A stretch of 38,706 bases of DNA from Spirochaetales bacterium (GTDB lineage: Bacteria; Spirochaetota; Spirochaetia; DSM-2461): contig JAFGXR010000060.1 of the NCBI GenBank assembly GCA_016936555.1, positions 1-38,706 of the forward strand. The letters run 5' to 3'. The position numbers were made by a program, and so were the translations under genes. Within the stretch, counting starts at the first letter, position 1. Each line of letters starts with the position of its first letter. Positions 24,904 through 33,406 of the stretch are shown here, one piece after another. The notes beneath the pieces are model-generated. The model was not told the origin of the DNA and made no database searches. It was given only the letters and a program-made list of their open reading frames with translations.

Positions 24904-25533
24904 TTATCCTACCGTAACGGTATTGCCCTTCCCGGTCAGAATGGAAGCGATTTCGTACATATTGGACACTTTCCCGACGGCAAGCTGCTCTTTCATGCCG
25001 TAGAAGTCCAGACAGGCCCCGCAGACATAAATGGTGATTCCCGATTCTTCCAGCTCTTTCAGGTTCCCGATGCAGGGGCTGCCCTCGACGGCGACTTTGA
25101 CGCCGCCGTTCATCATCAGGATATTGTCGGGCCGTCTTTCGATTTCCGTCAGCGAATAGATAAAGGCTTCCATCAGCTTCGATCCCAGTTTGGGGTCTCC
25201 CTGGCCGATGGTCTCCGCATTGATAAAGATATTGAGCGGCTCTTCCGTGGATCCTTTGCCAAGTTCGGCGAACTGAAAAGCCGGTTCCGCAGGCGGTGCG
25301 TCCCCTTCGCTATAGCTCTCGTTTTCTATGGTGATGGTGCGGATTTCCCCTTCCCGGGTCACCGAAAGGATGGCGTGTCCGCTGTTTTCGCAGAAGCGGG
25401 TCACGTTTTCCACGGCCGCCTGGTTGTCCACCTGGATTTCCATAGTGGAGAATCCCCCTTCGTCAAAGGCCTGTTTGACTCTAATGACCGGCTGAGGACA
25501 GGCCAGACCCGTCCCGTTTATAGATTTCTTCAT
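24904..25533 (-). CDS. yedF: YedF, TusA/DsrE-fusion selenium metabolism protein
   Basis: A 209-residue two-domain protein. The N-terminal TusA/SirA-like domain has the sulfur- or selenium-carrying motif CPQP (C12), and the C-terminal DsrE-like domain ends with VCGACLDFYGMKEQLAVGKVSNMY, the pattern of the YedF family. It is a known marker, with orphan SelD, of genomes that use a labile selenium cofactor in molybdenum hydroxylases. It probably carries reactive selenium. A GGGAGGGAGC ribosome site lies inside the overlapping DUF3343 gene, whose end overlaps this one by 53 bases. Confidence 0.93.
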   Translation of the reverse strand: MKKSINGTGLACPQPVIRVKQAFDEGGFSTMEIQVDNQAAVENVTRFCENSGHAILSVTREGEIRTITIENESYSEGDAPPAEPAFQFAELGKGSTEEPLNIFINAETIGQGDPKLGSKLMEAFIYSLTEIERRPDNILMMNGGVKVAVEGSPCIGNLKELEESGITIYVCGACLDFYGMKEQLAVGKVSNMYEIASILTGKGNTVTVG

Positions 25534-25771
25534 ATTTTCTGCTCCCTCCCGAGTTGTATTGGAGATAGATCCGCTCGATTGTATTGGGTCCGCCGGTCAG
25601 TTCCTCCGTCACGGCGGGGTTTTCCGATTTCACACGGATGGAAAATCCGCATTCCGAGGAAATTTCCCGGGGCGTGGGGATCAGCTTCATATTATAGCCC
25701 CCTTCGTCCAGTCTTTCTTCCTCTTCCATGGCATCGTGGGTATTTTTAAAGGTGAGGACAAAGCTATTCAA
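25481..25771 (-). CDS. DUF3343 selenium-cluster protein
   Basis: A 96-residue DUF3343 protein. The family pattern is a first strand LTFKNTHDAM, then IPTPREISSECGFSIRV, where the conserved cysteine is about C41. DUF3343 is a regular neighbour of yedF and selD in selenium-dependent molybdenum hydroxylase loci and may carry or pass on selenium or sulfur. It overlaps selD by 8 bases and yedF by 53 bases, so its last 17 residues share DNA with yedF. Confidence 0.88.
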   Translation of the reverse strand: MNSFVLTFKNTHDAMEEEERLDEGGYNMKLIPTPREISSECGFSIRVKSENPAVTEELTGGPNTIERIYLQYNSGGSRKYEEIYKRDGSGLSSAGH

Positions 25772-26795
25772 GGATTTCGATTCCCCGTTTGTCCTGGGTC
25801 GTACCGATCATCCGGGCCGGTACTCCTCTGGATATCAGTTTTCCCAGCAGTTCTTCGGCCTGTTCCTGCGCCACCGAGAAGAAGAGGCCGCCCGATGTCT
25901 GGGGATCGAAAATCAGATCCAGAGTGAGCCTGGACAGGGATTCGCTGTTGTTGATGAATTTCAGACGGAAATCCCGGTTCCGGTAGGTTCCCGCGGGAAT
26001 CAGCCCCATGGAGGCGTAATCGGCTGCATCGGGAAGGAATTCCAGTTTTTTCATATCGATGGACAGACCCACTTCGCTGTCGGCTATCATTTCGCAGGCG
26101 TGTCCCGCCAGTCCGAATCCCGTTACATCGGTACAGGACGAAACATTGTAGTCATAAATCACTTCCGCAGCTATCTTGTTGAGTGTTCTCATGGATTCGG
26201 TAAAGGCTTCTATGGCCCGTTCCGAAGCGATCCCTCCGCGCAGCGCCGTGTTGATCAGTCCCGTACCCAGAGGTTTGGTCAGGATCAGCGCTTCATTCTT
26301 TTTCGGCCTGTTGTTGTAGAGCACCTTGTCGGGATGGACGGTTCCCGTAACGGAAAACCCGAACTTCAGTTCTTCATCCTCGATGCTGTGTCCGCCGAGG
26401 AGAGCCGTTTCCGCTTCGATCAGCTTGTTCAGGCCTCCGTCCATCATGGCCCGGAGCGTTTCGATATCCGATTTGTCTTTGGGAAAGCAGACCAGGGACA
26501 GAGCCGTAATGGGCCGCGCTCCCATGGCGTAGACATCGGAGAGGGAATTGGCCGCCGCGATCTGTCCGAAAACATAGGGATCATCGACGATGGGCGGAAA
26601 GAAATCGACGGTCTGAATCAGGGCCGTTTCATCATTTATCCGGTAGACGCCCGCATCGTCGGAGGTACTGAAGTCGGAAATCATATTCTCGTATTTCGGC
26701 TGCTGCAGTCCGCAGAGCGCCTTATCGAGAAGGGCCGGACCCAGTTTGGCTCCGCATCCCGAGAATTTCGTGAATTGTGTCAGTTTATTATCCAT
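25764..26795 (-). CDS. selD: Selenide, water dikinase
   Basis: A 343-residue SelD, making selenophosphate from selenide and ATP. The catalytic region reads FSGCGAKLGP with C14 and K17, matching Cys17 and Lys20 of the E. coli enzyme; the codon is TGC, so it is not itself a selenoprotein. Other family stretches are DFFPPIVDDPYVFGQIAAANSLSD and DVTGFGLAGH (given in parts). No selA, selB or selenocysteine tRNA is seen in this window. Together with yedF and the XdhC-YqeB fusion, this points to selenium for a molybdenum hydroxylase rather than, or in addition to, selenocysteine. It overlaps the desulfurase gene by 8 bases. Confidence 0.97.
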   Translation of the reverse strand: MDNKLTQFTKFSGCGAKLGPALLDKALCGLQQPKYENMISDFSTSDDAGVYRINDETALIQTVDFFPPIVDDPYVFGQIAAANSLSDVYAMGARPITALSLVCFPKDKSDIETLRAMMDGGLNKLIEAETALLGGHSIEDEELKFGFSVTGTVHPDKVLYNNRPKKNEALILTKPLGTGLINTALRGGIASERAIEAFTESMRTLNKIAAEVIYDYNVSSCTDVTGFGLAGHACEMIADSEVGLSIDMKKLEFLPDAADYASMGLIPAGTYRNRDFRLKFINNSESLSRLTLDLIFDPQTSGGLFFSVAQEQAEELLGKLISRGVPARMIGTTQDKRGIEILE

Positions 26796-27930
26796 TTACT
26801 ATTTCCCTCACTGCTTCCAGCGCCGAATCGATATCCTCATCGCTGTTGAAATAACCGGGACTGAAACGGATGGTGCCGCCCCTGTCATAAGTTCCCAGAG
26901 ATTTGTGAGCCGACGGGGCGCAATGCAGTCCCATCCTCTGGGCTATTCCGGCATCGTCCAGTTCTTCCGCCAGTTCCGATATATCCACTCTATCATGAAA
27001 AAAGGAGACAACGGAATTCCTTAAGGCGGGATTTCGGGGACCGGCGACGGTTATTCCCTCTATCGATTTCAGACCTTCTATCAGTCTGAGGGATAAGTCC
27101 ATCTCTTTTTTCCCGATGACATCCACTCCCGTTTCCAGTAAAAAAGCGGTGGAGGCTCTCAGCCCCGCCAGTCCCGGAATGTTCCGGGTACCGCTTTCGT
27201 ACAGATCGGGCAGAAAGCGGGGCTGGATCTCCTCTTGTGAGGCGCTGCCGGTTCCCCCTTCCATCAGTGAACCGATCTCTATGCCCTCTTTTATATAAAA
27301 GCCGCCGGTCCCCGCCGGTCCCAGAAGCCCTTTATGCCCGGCGAAACAGTAGAAATCCGCATCGAGTTCAGAGAGATTTATGCTTTTGTGCCCTGCTGAC
27401 TGGGCTCCGTCGAGACAGACCAGAGCGCCGGCCTCATGGGCATCTTTTATCATTACTTCAACAGGAAAAACAGCGCCGCTTACATTGGAGCTGTGGCAGA
27501 GAACGACCAGATCGGGTTTTGACTTCAGTCGGGTCCTGTAGTCATCGAGATCCGCTGTCCCATCGCTGCGGCAATTGAAGCGATCCAGAACGTTACCATG
27601 CCCTTTCAGTGCATTGAGAGGGCGCATGACCGAATTGTGCTCACCCCTGGAGGTGAGCGCTCTCATTCCCGGCTTCAGGAACCCTTTGATAACGGTATTG
27701 AGCGATTCGGTCGCCCCGGAGTTGAGAACGATCCGCGAGCTGTCGGGCAGGGAGAAGAGACTTGCCAGATTGCGGCGGCAGTCGTAGAGAACGCGGCTCC
27801 CTTCCAGCGCCTGGTCATAAGAGGCCCGGCCGCTGGTCCCGCAGGAAAGCAGATTGTCCCGGACCGCTTCGGCGACACCCGGCGCTTTGGGGTAGGAGGT
27901 GGCGCTGTTATCCAGATAGATCAGGGACAT
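26788..27930 (-). CDS. Class V aminotransferase, cysteine desulfurase / selenocysteine lyase type
   Basis: A 380-residue PLP enzyme of the NifS/CsdB type starting SLIYLDNSATSYPK. The PLP lysine is K200 in FAGHKGLLGP, and the catalytic cysteine is C337 in MGLHCAPSAHKSLGT. GTIRFSPGYFN near the C-terminus fits the subfamily usually found beside selD and yedF. It probably provides sulfur or selenium for the molybdenum site or for SelD. It overlaps the upstream XdhC-YqeB gene by 10 bases. Confidence 0.93.
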   Translation of the reverse strand: MSLIYLDNSATSYPKAPGVAEAVRDNLLSCGTSGRASYDQALEGSRVLYDCRRNLASLFSLPDSSRIVLNSGATESLNTVIKGFLKPGMRALTSRGEHNSVMRPLNALKGHGNVLDRFNCRSDGTADLDDYRTRLKSKPDLVVLCHSSNVSGAVFPVEVMIKDAHEAGALVCLDGAQSAGHKSINLSELDADFYCFAGHKGLLGPAGTGGFYIKEGIEIGSLMEGGTGSASQEEIQPRFLPDLYESGTRNIPGLAGLRASTAFLLETGVDVIGKKEMDLSLRLIEGLKSIEGITVAGPRNPALRNSVVSFFHDRVDISELAEELDDAGIAQRMGLHCAPSAHKSLGTYDRGGTIRFSPGYFNSDEDIDSALEAVREIVNG

Positions 27931-29495
27931 ATGCCTTCTCTGAGCAGGATTTCCAGAACCGATCCGGCAATGGCATAGGCTTTATCGGAGATATTGGTGT
28001 AATTGGCCCTTTCCCCACGGGGATCCACATCGCCCATTTTCATTCCCTTCTTTACGATGGTTCCGTCGAGAATCATGCCGCGGATCATGCCGGTCAGGGT
28101 TGCGGGCAGTTCGACCCCGCCTACTATGGCCACGGTTTCGCCTTTTGTAACCAGGGAGCTGATATCCTTTACGACTTTTACCACTCCGTCGGCAGGGGCT
28201 CTGAGAATTCTCTCTTCCGTATACCCTTCGATATTACCGGGAATCTTTGTATCAGGATGGGGCGGCCCGTTTTCAATAATCTGTCCCAGAGTGTGCCCCC
28301 TCTTGGTTTCAACGACGTAATGGACATCATCTCCGGCTGAAAATCCCGGTCCGAGGGCTATGGTCACTTTTGCCATGGAGCGATTTGTCCCCAGGTTTTT
28401 TTTGGCCAGAATGGCGTCGATCACAGCGGCGGGCCTCAGCTCCTCTATCAGTCTGCCTTCGGGATCCGCTGCTACGGCTATATCCTCCTCGGCCAGGATC
28501 ATCCTCACTTCATCGGCTGTTACGGCCCTTCGCGCTTTCAGGCCTTCCACGGTCATCTCCCCGTTGCGCACCGCATCGGCAAAAGCAACCGTCCGCCTGA
28601 TTACAGTAGGCTGTTCCGTTTCCAGGGCCAGAACCTTGTAACCGGCTCTGTGGAGACGGGCGATCGTCCCCGAAGCGATATCTCCGGCGCCGCGGACAAC
28701 TATTACCTGGCGCGATTTTTCATAAAGGGATTTTCCCGATGTTCCGCTTCTTGTCATCATCATCTGGCTGACGAGGCTGACGGCGATTTCGTCAGGTGTT
28801 TCAGCACCGATATCCAGGCCGGAAGGGGAGATAACCCTATCGAGATTTTCCCGGCTGAAGCCCTCGGAGGCCAGGTCTTTTTTCAGAGATGCCACTTTTC
28901 TTTTGCTGCCCAGCATCCCCAGGTAGGGAACCTGGTGTTTCAGGGAACAGCGGAGTGCCGCTTTGTCCTCGCTCCCCGTGGCTACGAGGATGTAGGTGTT
29001 TTCATTTATGGTCGCTTTGGCGACCGCTTCATCGAGAGACTCTCCGTAGATCAGCGTGCTGTTGGCCGGAAAGAGCTCTTCTTTCAGCAGATTTTCACGG
29101 TCATCGGCTACGGTTATGGTAAAACCTGTCCGGGCTGCCAGACGGGCTACAGCCTGATTGACGTGACCGGCCCCGATCAGCAGAAGGGATGCGCCGGGTG
29201 TCTGCACATCGATAAAGAACTGCAGGGCTCCTCCGCAGATCATCGACCCGCCCAGATCTTCCCTCAATCCGTAATCACAGGACCGGCTCTTCCCTTCCTG
29301 AATGGCTGCGAGAGACTGTTGTATGACGAAGAGCTCGGCTGCTCCTCCTCCGATTGTTCCGACCGTTGTCCCATCGTCCCTGACAAGCATTCTGGCTTTG
29401 GACCTGGGAGTTGATCCTTTCGATTCTGTTATCATGGCTATGGCAAAAGCCCTGTTCAGCGATTCCAGAGCTGCCGCTTCTTTATATATGTTCAT
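27921..29495 (-). CDS. XdhC-YqeB fusion, selenium-dependent molybdenum hydroxylase maturation protein
   Basis: A 524-residue fusion. The N-terminal part (about residues 1-245) is XdhC/CoxI-like: STPRSKARMLV, GTIGGGAAE, then a Rossmann motif LLIGAGHVNQAVARLA and LGMLGSKRKV. The C-terminal part (about 260-524) is the YqeB/EF2563 family, starting VIVVRGAGDIASGTIARLHRAGY. XdhC proteins insert the sulfurated cofactor into xanthine dehydrogenase-type enzymes; YqeB-family proteins mark selenium-dependent members. The start at 29495 is preferred, with an alternative two codons earlier at 29501; neither has a ribosome site, and a -10 box abuts them. It is the first gene of the leftward selenium operon. 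Confidence 0.92.
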   Translation of the reverse strand: MNIYKEAAALESLNRAFAIAMITESKGSTPRSKARMLVRDDGTTVGTIGGGAAELFVIQQSLAAIQEGKSRSCDYGLREDLGGSMICGGALQFFIDVQTPGASLLLIGAGHVNQAVARLAARTGFTITVADDRENLLKEELFPANSTLIYGESLDEAVAKATINENTYILVATGSEDKAALRCSLKHQVPYLGMLGSKRKVASLKKDLASEGFSRENLDRVISPSGLDIGAETPDEIAVSLVSQMMMTRSGTSGKSLYEKSRQVIVVRGAGDIASGTIARLHRAGYKVLALETEQPTVIRRTVAFADAVRNGEMTVEGLKARRAVTADEVRMILAEEDIAVAADPEGRLIEELRPAAVIDAILAKKNLGTNRSMAKVTIALGPGFSAGDDVHYVVETKRGHTLGQIIENGPPHPDTKIPGNIEGYTEERILRAPADGVVKVVKDISSLVTKGETVAIVGGVELPATLTGMIRGMILDGTIVKKGMKMGDVDPRGERANYTNISDKAYAIAGSVLEILLREGICP

Positions 29496-29501
29496 ATGCA
29501 T

Positions 29502-29530
29502 ATTATACACAGAAATATCAGATTGTCTAA
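29502..29530 (-). promoter_or_regulatory. Putative promoter of the selenium operon, possibly giving a leaderless mRNA
   Basis: Reading leftward, a perfect TATAAT lies at 29502-29507, directly before ATG codons at 29501 and 29495. A start point seven bases downstream would fall on the ATG at 29495. Possible -35 elements are weak: TTAGAC (29525-29530, 17-base spacer) or TTGTTA (29528-29533, 20 bases). Confidence 0.45.
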
Positions 29531-29548
29531 CAAAGGGAAAATTAACTT

Positions 29549-29576
29549 TTTGCATATACAAATCCCATGATATTAT
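29549..29576 (+). promoter_or_regulatory. Putative promoter of the tup-moeA operon
   Basis: TTTGCA (29549-29554) and TATTAT (29571-29576) are 16 bases apart; TTGCAT/TATGAT with 18 bases is an overlapping alternative. The start would be near 29583, leaving a leader of about 155 bases before tupA. It lies back to back with the promoter of the selenium operon. Confidence 0.4.
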
Positions 29577-29584
29577 GATGACTG

Positions 29585-29725
29585 ATTACAGACGCCGAGC
29601 GAAAACTCCTAAGCCATTAAAAGGTATGGGGTCCAGCCGATAGGGTCGTCGGGGAAACCGGGCGGCCTCCCGTTGCGGAAAGGCGGAGAATATCTCCAGC
29701 CTTCAATATTTAATGTACTTTATTT
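29585..29725 (+). ncRNA. Structured 5' leader of tupA, candidate metal-cofactor riboswitch
   Basis: The gap before tupA is much more GC-rich than the flanking promoter DNA and folds by eye into several helices. ACTCC (29608-29612) can pair with GGGGT around 29627-29631, closing an inner CCAT/ATGG pairing. GGTCGTC (29645-29651) pairs with GGCGGCC (29662-29668), capped by GG/CC around GGAAA. CTCC (29668-29671) can pair with GGAG near 29686, and GGAG/CTCC closes a last hairpin near 29697. Downstream genes are for tungstate/molybdate uptake and MoeA, where molybdenum-cofactor (Moco) RNA motifs are known. I cannot confirm a match to that consensus from memory, so the class is open. Confidence 0.45.
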
Positions 29726-29737
29726 ATTGGAGATATA

Positions 29738-30568
29738 ATGATGAAAAAAAGAAACTTTCTGCTCCTGACAGCAGCGTTGATCTTTCTCTCTGCAGGCCTT
29801 TATGGCGGCGGGCAGAAAGAGTCCGAACCGGTCCATATCAAAATGGCCACGACCACCAGCACCGAAAACTCAGGTCTGCTGGCTGAACTGCTCCCGGCAT
29901 TTCTCGAAGAGAAAAACATTCAGATCGATGTGATCGCCGTGGGAACAGGCAAAGCCATCACCCATGGGGAGAACGGCGATGTGGATCTCATTCTGGTTCA
30001 CGCCCCGGCTAAAGAGGATGCCTTTGTCGCCGACGGATTCGGCGTAAACCGCCGCGATGTCATGCACAATGACTTTGTCATCATCGGACCGGCCGACGAC
30101 CCCGCGGGCATTGCCGGAATGACAGATGCCGCCGCTGCTCTGAGTAAAATCTCGGCAGCTTCTGCTCCCTTCCTTTCAAGAGGCGATGAATCGGGAACCC
30201 ACGTGAAGGAAAAGGATCTCTGGAAAGATGCGGGAATCTCTCCGGCGGGGATCTGGTACAAGGAAACCGGACAGGGAATGGGCACTGTCCTGACCATGGT
30301 CGGCGAAATTCAGGGATACACGCTGACCGACAGGGGAACCTGGCTGGCCATGAAAGACAATCTCGATCTGAAAATTCTGGTTGAAGGGGACGGACGGCTC
30401 TTCAATCCCTACGGCATTATCGCCGTTAATCCCGAGCTTCACAGCCATGTCAACTACGACGGCGCCATGGCGTTTATCGACTACATCACCTCTGTGGAAG
30501 GACAGGATATAATCAGAAATTTCAAAAAGGGAGGGGAACAGCTTTTCTTTCCCGATGCTGTGCAATAA
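29738..30568 (+). CDS. tupA: Tungstate/molybdate ABC transporter binding protein TupA
   Basis: A 276-residue periplasmic oxyanion-binding protein with a signal peptide ending LYGGGQKE. The TupA hallmark ATTTSTENSGLL (about residues 36-47) and SRGDESGTHVKE (about 146-157) are present, distinguishing it from ModA. TupA proteins prefer tungstate strongly, though some systems serve molybdenum. GGAGA precedes the start; a second ATG one codon later would have slightly better spacing. It is the first gene of the operon tupABC-moeA-MOSC and sits behind a structured leader. Confidence 0.94.
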   Translation: MMKKRNFLLLTAALIFLSAGLYGGGQKESEPVHIKMATTTSTENSGLLAELLPAFLEEKNIQIDVIAVGTGKAITHGENGDVDLILVHAPAKEDAFVADGFGVNRRDVMHNDFVIIGPADDPAGIAGMTDAAAALSKISAASAPFLSRGDESGTHVKEKDLWKDAGISPAGIWYKETGQGMGTVLTMVGEIQGYTLTDRGTWLAMKDNLDLKILVEGDGRLFNPYGIIAVNPELHSHVNYDGAMAFIDYITSVEGQDIIRNFKKGGEQLFFPDAVQ

Positions 30569-30571
30569 TCA

Positions 30572-31249
30572 GTGAATGTTCTGACAGAAGCTTTCAAATT
30601 AATCCTTTCAGGAGATCCGGAGCTGGTGGAAATCTGCCTGACGTCTCTCCGGTTCTCCGCCATCTCTATCGTCCTGGCTTCTCTGGCGGGAATTCCTCTC
30701 GGCTTTTTTCTCAAGCTGAGAGACTTTCCCGGACGGAAGATGGTTCTTGTTGTCATTAACAGCCTGATGGCTCTTCCCACGGTTGTCGTCGGGCTTTTCG
30801 TCTATTCTCTGGTTGCCCGTTCCGGGCCTCTCGGTTCCTTGGGGCTTCTGTTTACACCGGTCGCTGTTATCATAGGACAGTTTATTCTCGTTCTGCCTAT
30901 CGTCACCTCCATGGTTCACGGAAGAGTCTCGGAAATGGATCCCCGGCTGCCGGAAACGCTCAGAACTCTGGGCGCTTCGGGGCCCCGATACTATTTTATG
31001 CTTGTCAGGGAGATGAAAGGGTCAATCGCTTCGGCTGTTCTGGCGGGGTTCGGACGTGTCATCGGTGAAGTGGGAGTCTCCATGATGCTCGGCGGCAATA
31101 TCCGCTGGTACACCCGGACCATCACCACCACGATTTCTCTGGAGACAAGCAAAGGGGAATTCGAGCTGGGACTGGCTCTGGGTATAATCCTCATGATGAT
31201 CGCTTTCCTTCTCAACTTTCTGACCCACAGGCTGGTGCGCTATGAGTGA
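30572..31249 (+). CDS. tupB: Tungstate/molybdate ABC transporter permease TupB
   Basis: A 225-residue permease with about five or six membrane helices and the ABC permease signature around RTLGASGPRYYFMLVREMKGSIASAVLAGFGRVIGEVGVSMMLGGN (cytoplasmic loop near residues 130-175). Translation begins at a GTG at 30572, three bases after the tupA stop. The gene overlaps tupC by 8 bases. Confidence 0.93.
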   Translation: MNVLTEAFKLILSGDPELVEICLTSLRFSAISIVLASLAGIPLGFFLKLRDFPGRKMVLVVINSLMALPTVVVGLFVYSLVARSGPLGSLGLLFTPVAVIIGQFILVLPIVTSMVHGRVSEMDPRLPETLRTLGASGPRYYFMLVREMKGSIASAVLAGFGRVIGEVGVSMMLGGNIRWYTRTITTTISLETSKGEFELGLALGIILMMIAFLLNFLTHRLVRYE

Positions 31250-32219
31250 TATCATCTGCCGGATCAGGGATTTGAAATTCGCCTATGAACCGGGTGTTCC
31301 TGTTCTCTCTATTGATGAACTGAATCTGGAACGGGGGGGCATTTTAACGTTCCGGGGGCATAACGGATCGGGAAAGACGACGCTTCTCAAAGTGCTGGCG
31401 GGACTTCTTCCTGTTTCCCGGGGAGAGGTCATTTTTAATGATGGGGAACGCTCCGTTCTGGTTCAGCAGGAACCCTACCTGTTTCAGGGATCGGTCAAGC
31501 AGAATCTGCTCTATCCTCTGAAGTTCCGCGGAGTCAGTTCGGGCAAAGAGCGCTCCGGAAAAATAGCGGAAGTCCTGGAATTCGTCGGACTGGGGGGATT
31601 TGAGAAGAGAAAAGCCCGGCATCTCTCCGGCGGAGAGAGTAAGCGGGTCGCCATTGCCAGGGCGCTGATGGCCGAATCTCCGGTTCTGATGCTCGATGAA
31701 CCGAATGCCAATGTGGACCGCGCCACTTCCGGAGCTCTGGAAGAGCTTTTCCTCCATTTAAAAGCTTCGGGTATAACAGTCATTCTCTCAACCCACGATG
31801 ACAGGCTGGCCTACCGGGTTTCCGACAGAATCGTTGATCTGGAAGGCGGTGTGCCCTTCCAGCATTATGAAACGATTTTAAAGGGGAGCTACGAATACCG
31901 CGACGGAATGTACTCCTTATTTCATTTGCAGGGAACGGCTCTTTCCTGCCCTTCCCGCCACGGTGAATATACAACGGCTGTTCTGTCTCCCTCAGATGTT
32001 CTTCTGTCGAAGGACAGAGTGAAGAAAGAAGGATACAATCAACTGGATGGAGTCGTTGAAGCGGTCTCTCCTTCGGGAGAAGACCGGTATATTATTACGG
32101 TAAATTGCGGTTTCCCCCTCCGGGCCTCGGTTCCGGGAGCGGCATATGAACTTTTAAAACCCCTCAAAGGAATGAAACTCTATGCGCTTTTCAGCCCTTC
32201 GGCGGTTCATCTTTTTTGA
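31242..32219 (+). CDS. tupC: Tungstate/molybdate ABC transporter ATP-binding protein TupC
   Basis: A 325-residue ABC ATPase: Walker A GHNGSGKTT (39-47), signature LSGGESKRVAIARAL (about 128-142) and Walker B VLMLDEPNA. After about residue 220 it continues with an extra domain of about 100 residues that ends LKGMKLYALFSPSAVHLF, a TOBE-like form often seen in oxyanion transporters, which may bind the metal oxyanion and control transport. It follows TupB with an 8-base overlap. Confidence 0.92.
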   Translation: MSDIICRIRDLKFAYEPGVPVLSIDELNLERGGILTFRGHNGSGKTTLLKVLAGLLPVSRGEVIFNDGERSVLVQQEPYLFQGSVKQNLLYPLKFRGVSSGKERSGKIAEVLEFVGLGGFEKRKARHLSGGESKRVAIARALMAESPVLMLDEPNANVDRATSGALEELFLHLKASGITVILSTHDDRLAYRVSDRIVDLEGGVPFQHYETILKGSYEYRDGMYSLFHLQGTALSCPSRHGEYTTAVLSPSDVLLSKDRVKKEGYNQLDGVVEAVSPSGEDRYIITVNCGFPLRASVPGAAYELLKPLKGMKLYALFSPSAVHLF

Positions 32220-32239
32220 TATATATATGAGGTAAGCCT

Positions 32240-33406
32240 ATGTTAACCATGGATGAAGTCTTTGAAATACTGGATCAGCAGTCCGCTGAAATCGCCACCG
32301 AAATTGTTCCTCTCGGCAGAGCTTCCGGGCGGATACTGGCTTCCCCTGTACTTTCTCCCATCGATCAGCCCCCCTTCGATAAAGCCGCCATGGACGGGTG
32401 GGCCATGAGGGAAGATGAAACATCTGCGGAACTGAAGATTGAAGAAACGATCGCAGCCGGAGAGGTCGGGGTAAAAGAGATAGAACCGGGGACCTGTTCG
32501 GCTATCATGACCGGGGCTAAACTGCCGGTCGGCGCGGGACGTATCATCCGTGTGGAGTACAGCCGCCGGGAAGGCGATAAGGTTATAATCGAAAAAGATG
32601 ATCCCCTTAAAAATATCATCCATAAAGGCGAAAACATGAAAGCCGGTGATGTCGTTCTGACTCCGAGGGTACTGCGCCCCGGAGATATCGGTATTCTCGC
32701 TTCCATGGGATTTGCGGTAGTCGAAGTCGTCATCGCCCCCGCTATAGGGATTATCGCAACCGGAACGGAGCTGAAAGAACCGGGTGAGCTTCTTAATGAT
32801 GGAGAAATCTATAACAGCAACGGCCATCAGCTTCTGGCTCAGGCCGATATCTGGGGGTGCCGGACCAGCTATTACGGTATTACCCCTGATGATCCGGAAA
32901 AACTGGCGGCAACGGTGAACCGGGCTCTGGGGGAAAACACCATCGTTCTTCTTTCCGGCGGCGTTTCCATGGGCGAATTCGACTACATTCCCGGCATACT
33001 GGAAGAAGCGGGAGTTCAGAAACTTTTTCACCGCATAGCTGTCAAACCGGGAAAACCGCTCTGGTTCGGGAAAAATAACAGAAATTTTGTCTTCGGAATG
33101 CCGGGGAATCCCGTTTCGACCTTTATTCTCTTTGAAGTCTTTGTCAAACATCTGATACAGAAACTCTGCGGACTGGCCTATGATCCCGCTTTTATCCGGG
33201 GAGTTTTGGGCCGGGATATCAGAAGAAAGACCTGGGACCGGACGGAGTTTCTACCGGTCAAGTGGGAGAATGAGGAAGTCATACCCATTTCCTATCACGG
33301 TTCCTCCCATCTGAACGCTCTCGCCGAAGCGACGGGGTTGATCATCGTGGACCGGGATGTGAAGAAAGTGGAAAAAGGAGAAACTGTTTATGTCCGTATC
33401 ATTTGA
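32240..33406 (+). CDS. moeA: Molybdopterin molybdenumtransferase MoeA
   Basis: A 388-residue MoeA, which inserts molybdate (or tungstate) into adenylylated molybdopterin. The family sequence appears as LPPIDQPPFDKAAMDGWAMR-like DQPPFDKAAMDGWA (about 42-55), GTELKEPGE, SGGVSMGEFDYI and GMPGNPVST. GAGGTAAGCCT precedes the ATG. It lies 20 bases after tupC, linking metal uptake directly to cofactor synthesis. No moaA/moaC/mogA gene is in this window. Confidence 0.95.
   Translation: MLTMDEVFEILDQQSAEIATEIVPLGRASGRILASPVLSPIDQPPFDKAAMDGWAMREDETSAELKIEETIAAGEVGVKEIEPGTCSAIMTGAKLPVGAGRIIRVEYSRREGDKVIIEKDDPLKNIIHKGENMKAGDVVLTPRVLRPGDIGILASMGFAVVEVVIAPAIGIIATGTELKEPGELLNDGEIYNSNGHQLLAQADIWGCRTSYYGITPDDPEKLAATVNRALGENTIVLLSGGVSMGEFDYIPGILEEAGVQKLFHRIAVKPGKPLWFGKNNRNFVFGMPGNPVSTFILFEVFVKHLIQKLCGLAYDPAFIRGVLGRDIRRKTWDRTEFLPVKWENEEVIPISYHGSSHLNALAEATGLIIVDRDVKKVEKGETVYVRII

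Noticed and set aside
23998-25749. A 583-codon open frame on the + strand
   Set aside because: It is antisense to the hemerythrin, yedF and DUF3343 genes, all of which have clear motifs. The long frame reflects codon composition of the true genes.
25764-26795. SelD as a selenoprotein with an in-frame TGA
   Set aside because: The active-site codon is TGC, and no in-frame TGA or SECIS-like need is seen.
25728-26849. A 373-codon open frame on the + strand
   Set aside because: It is antisense to selD, whose active site and family sequence are unmistakable.
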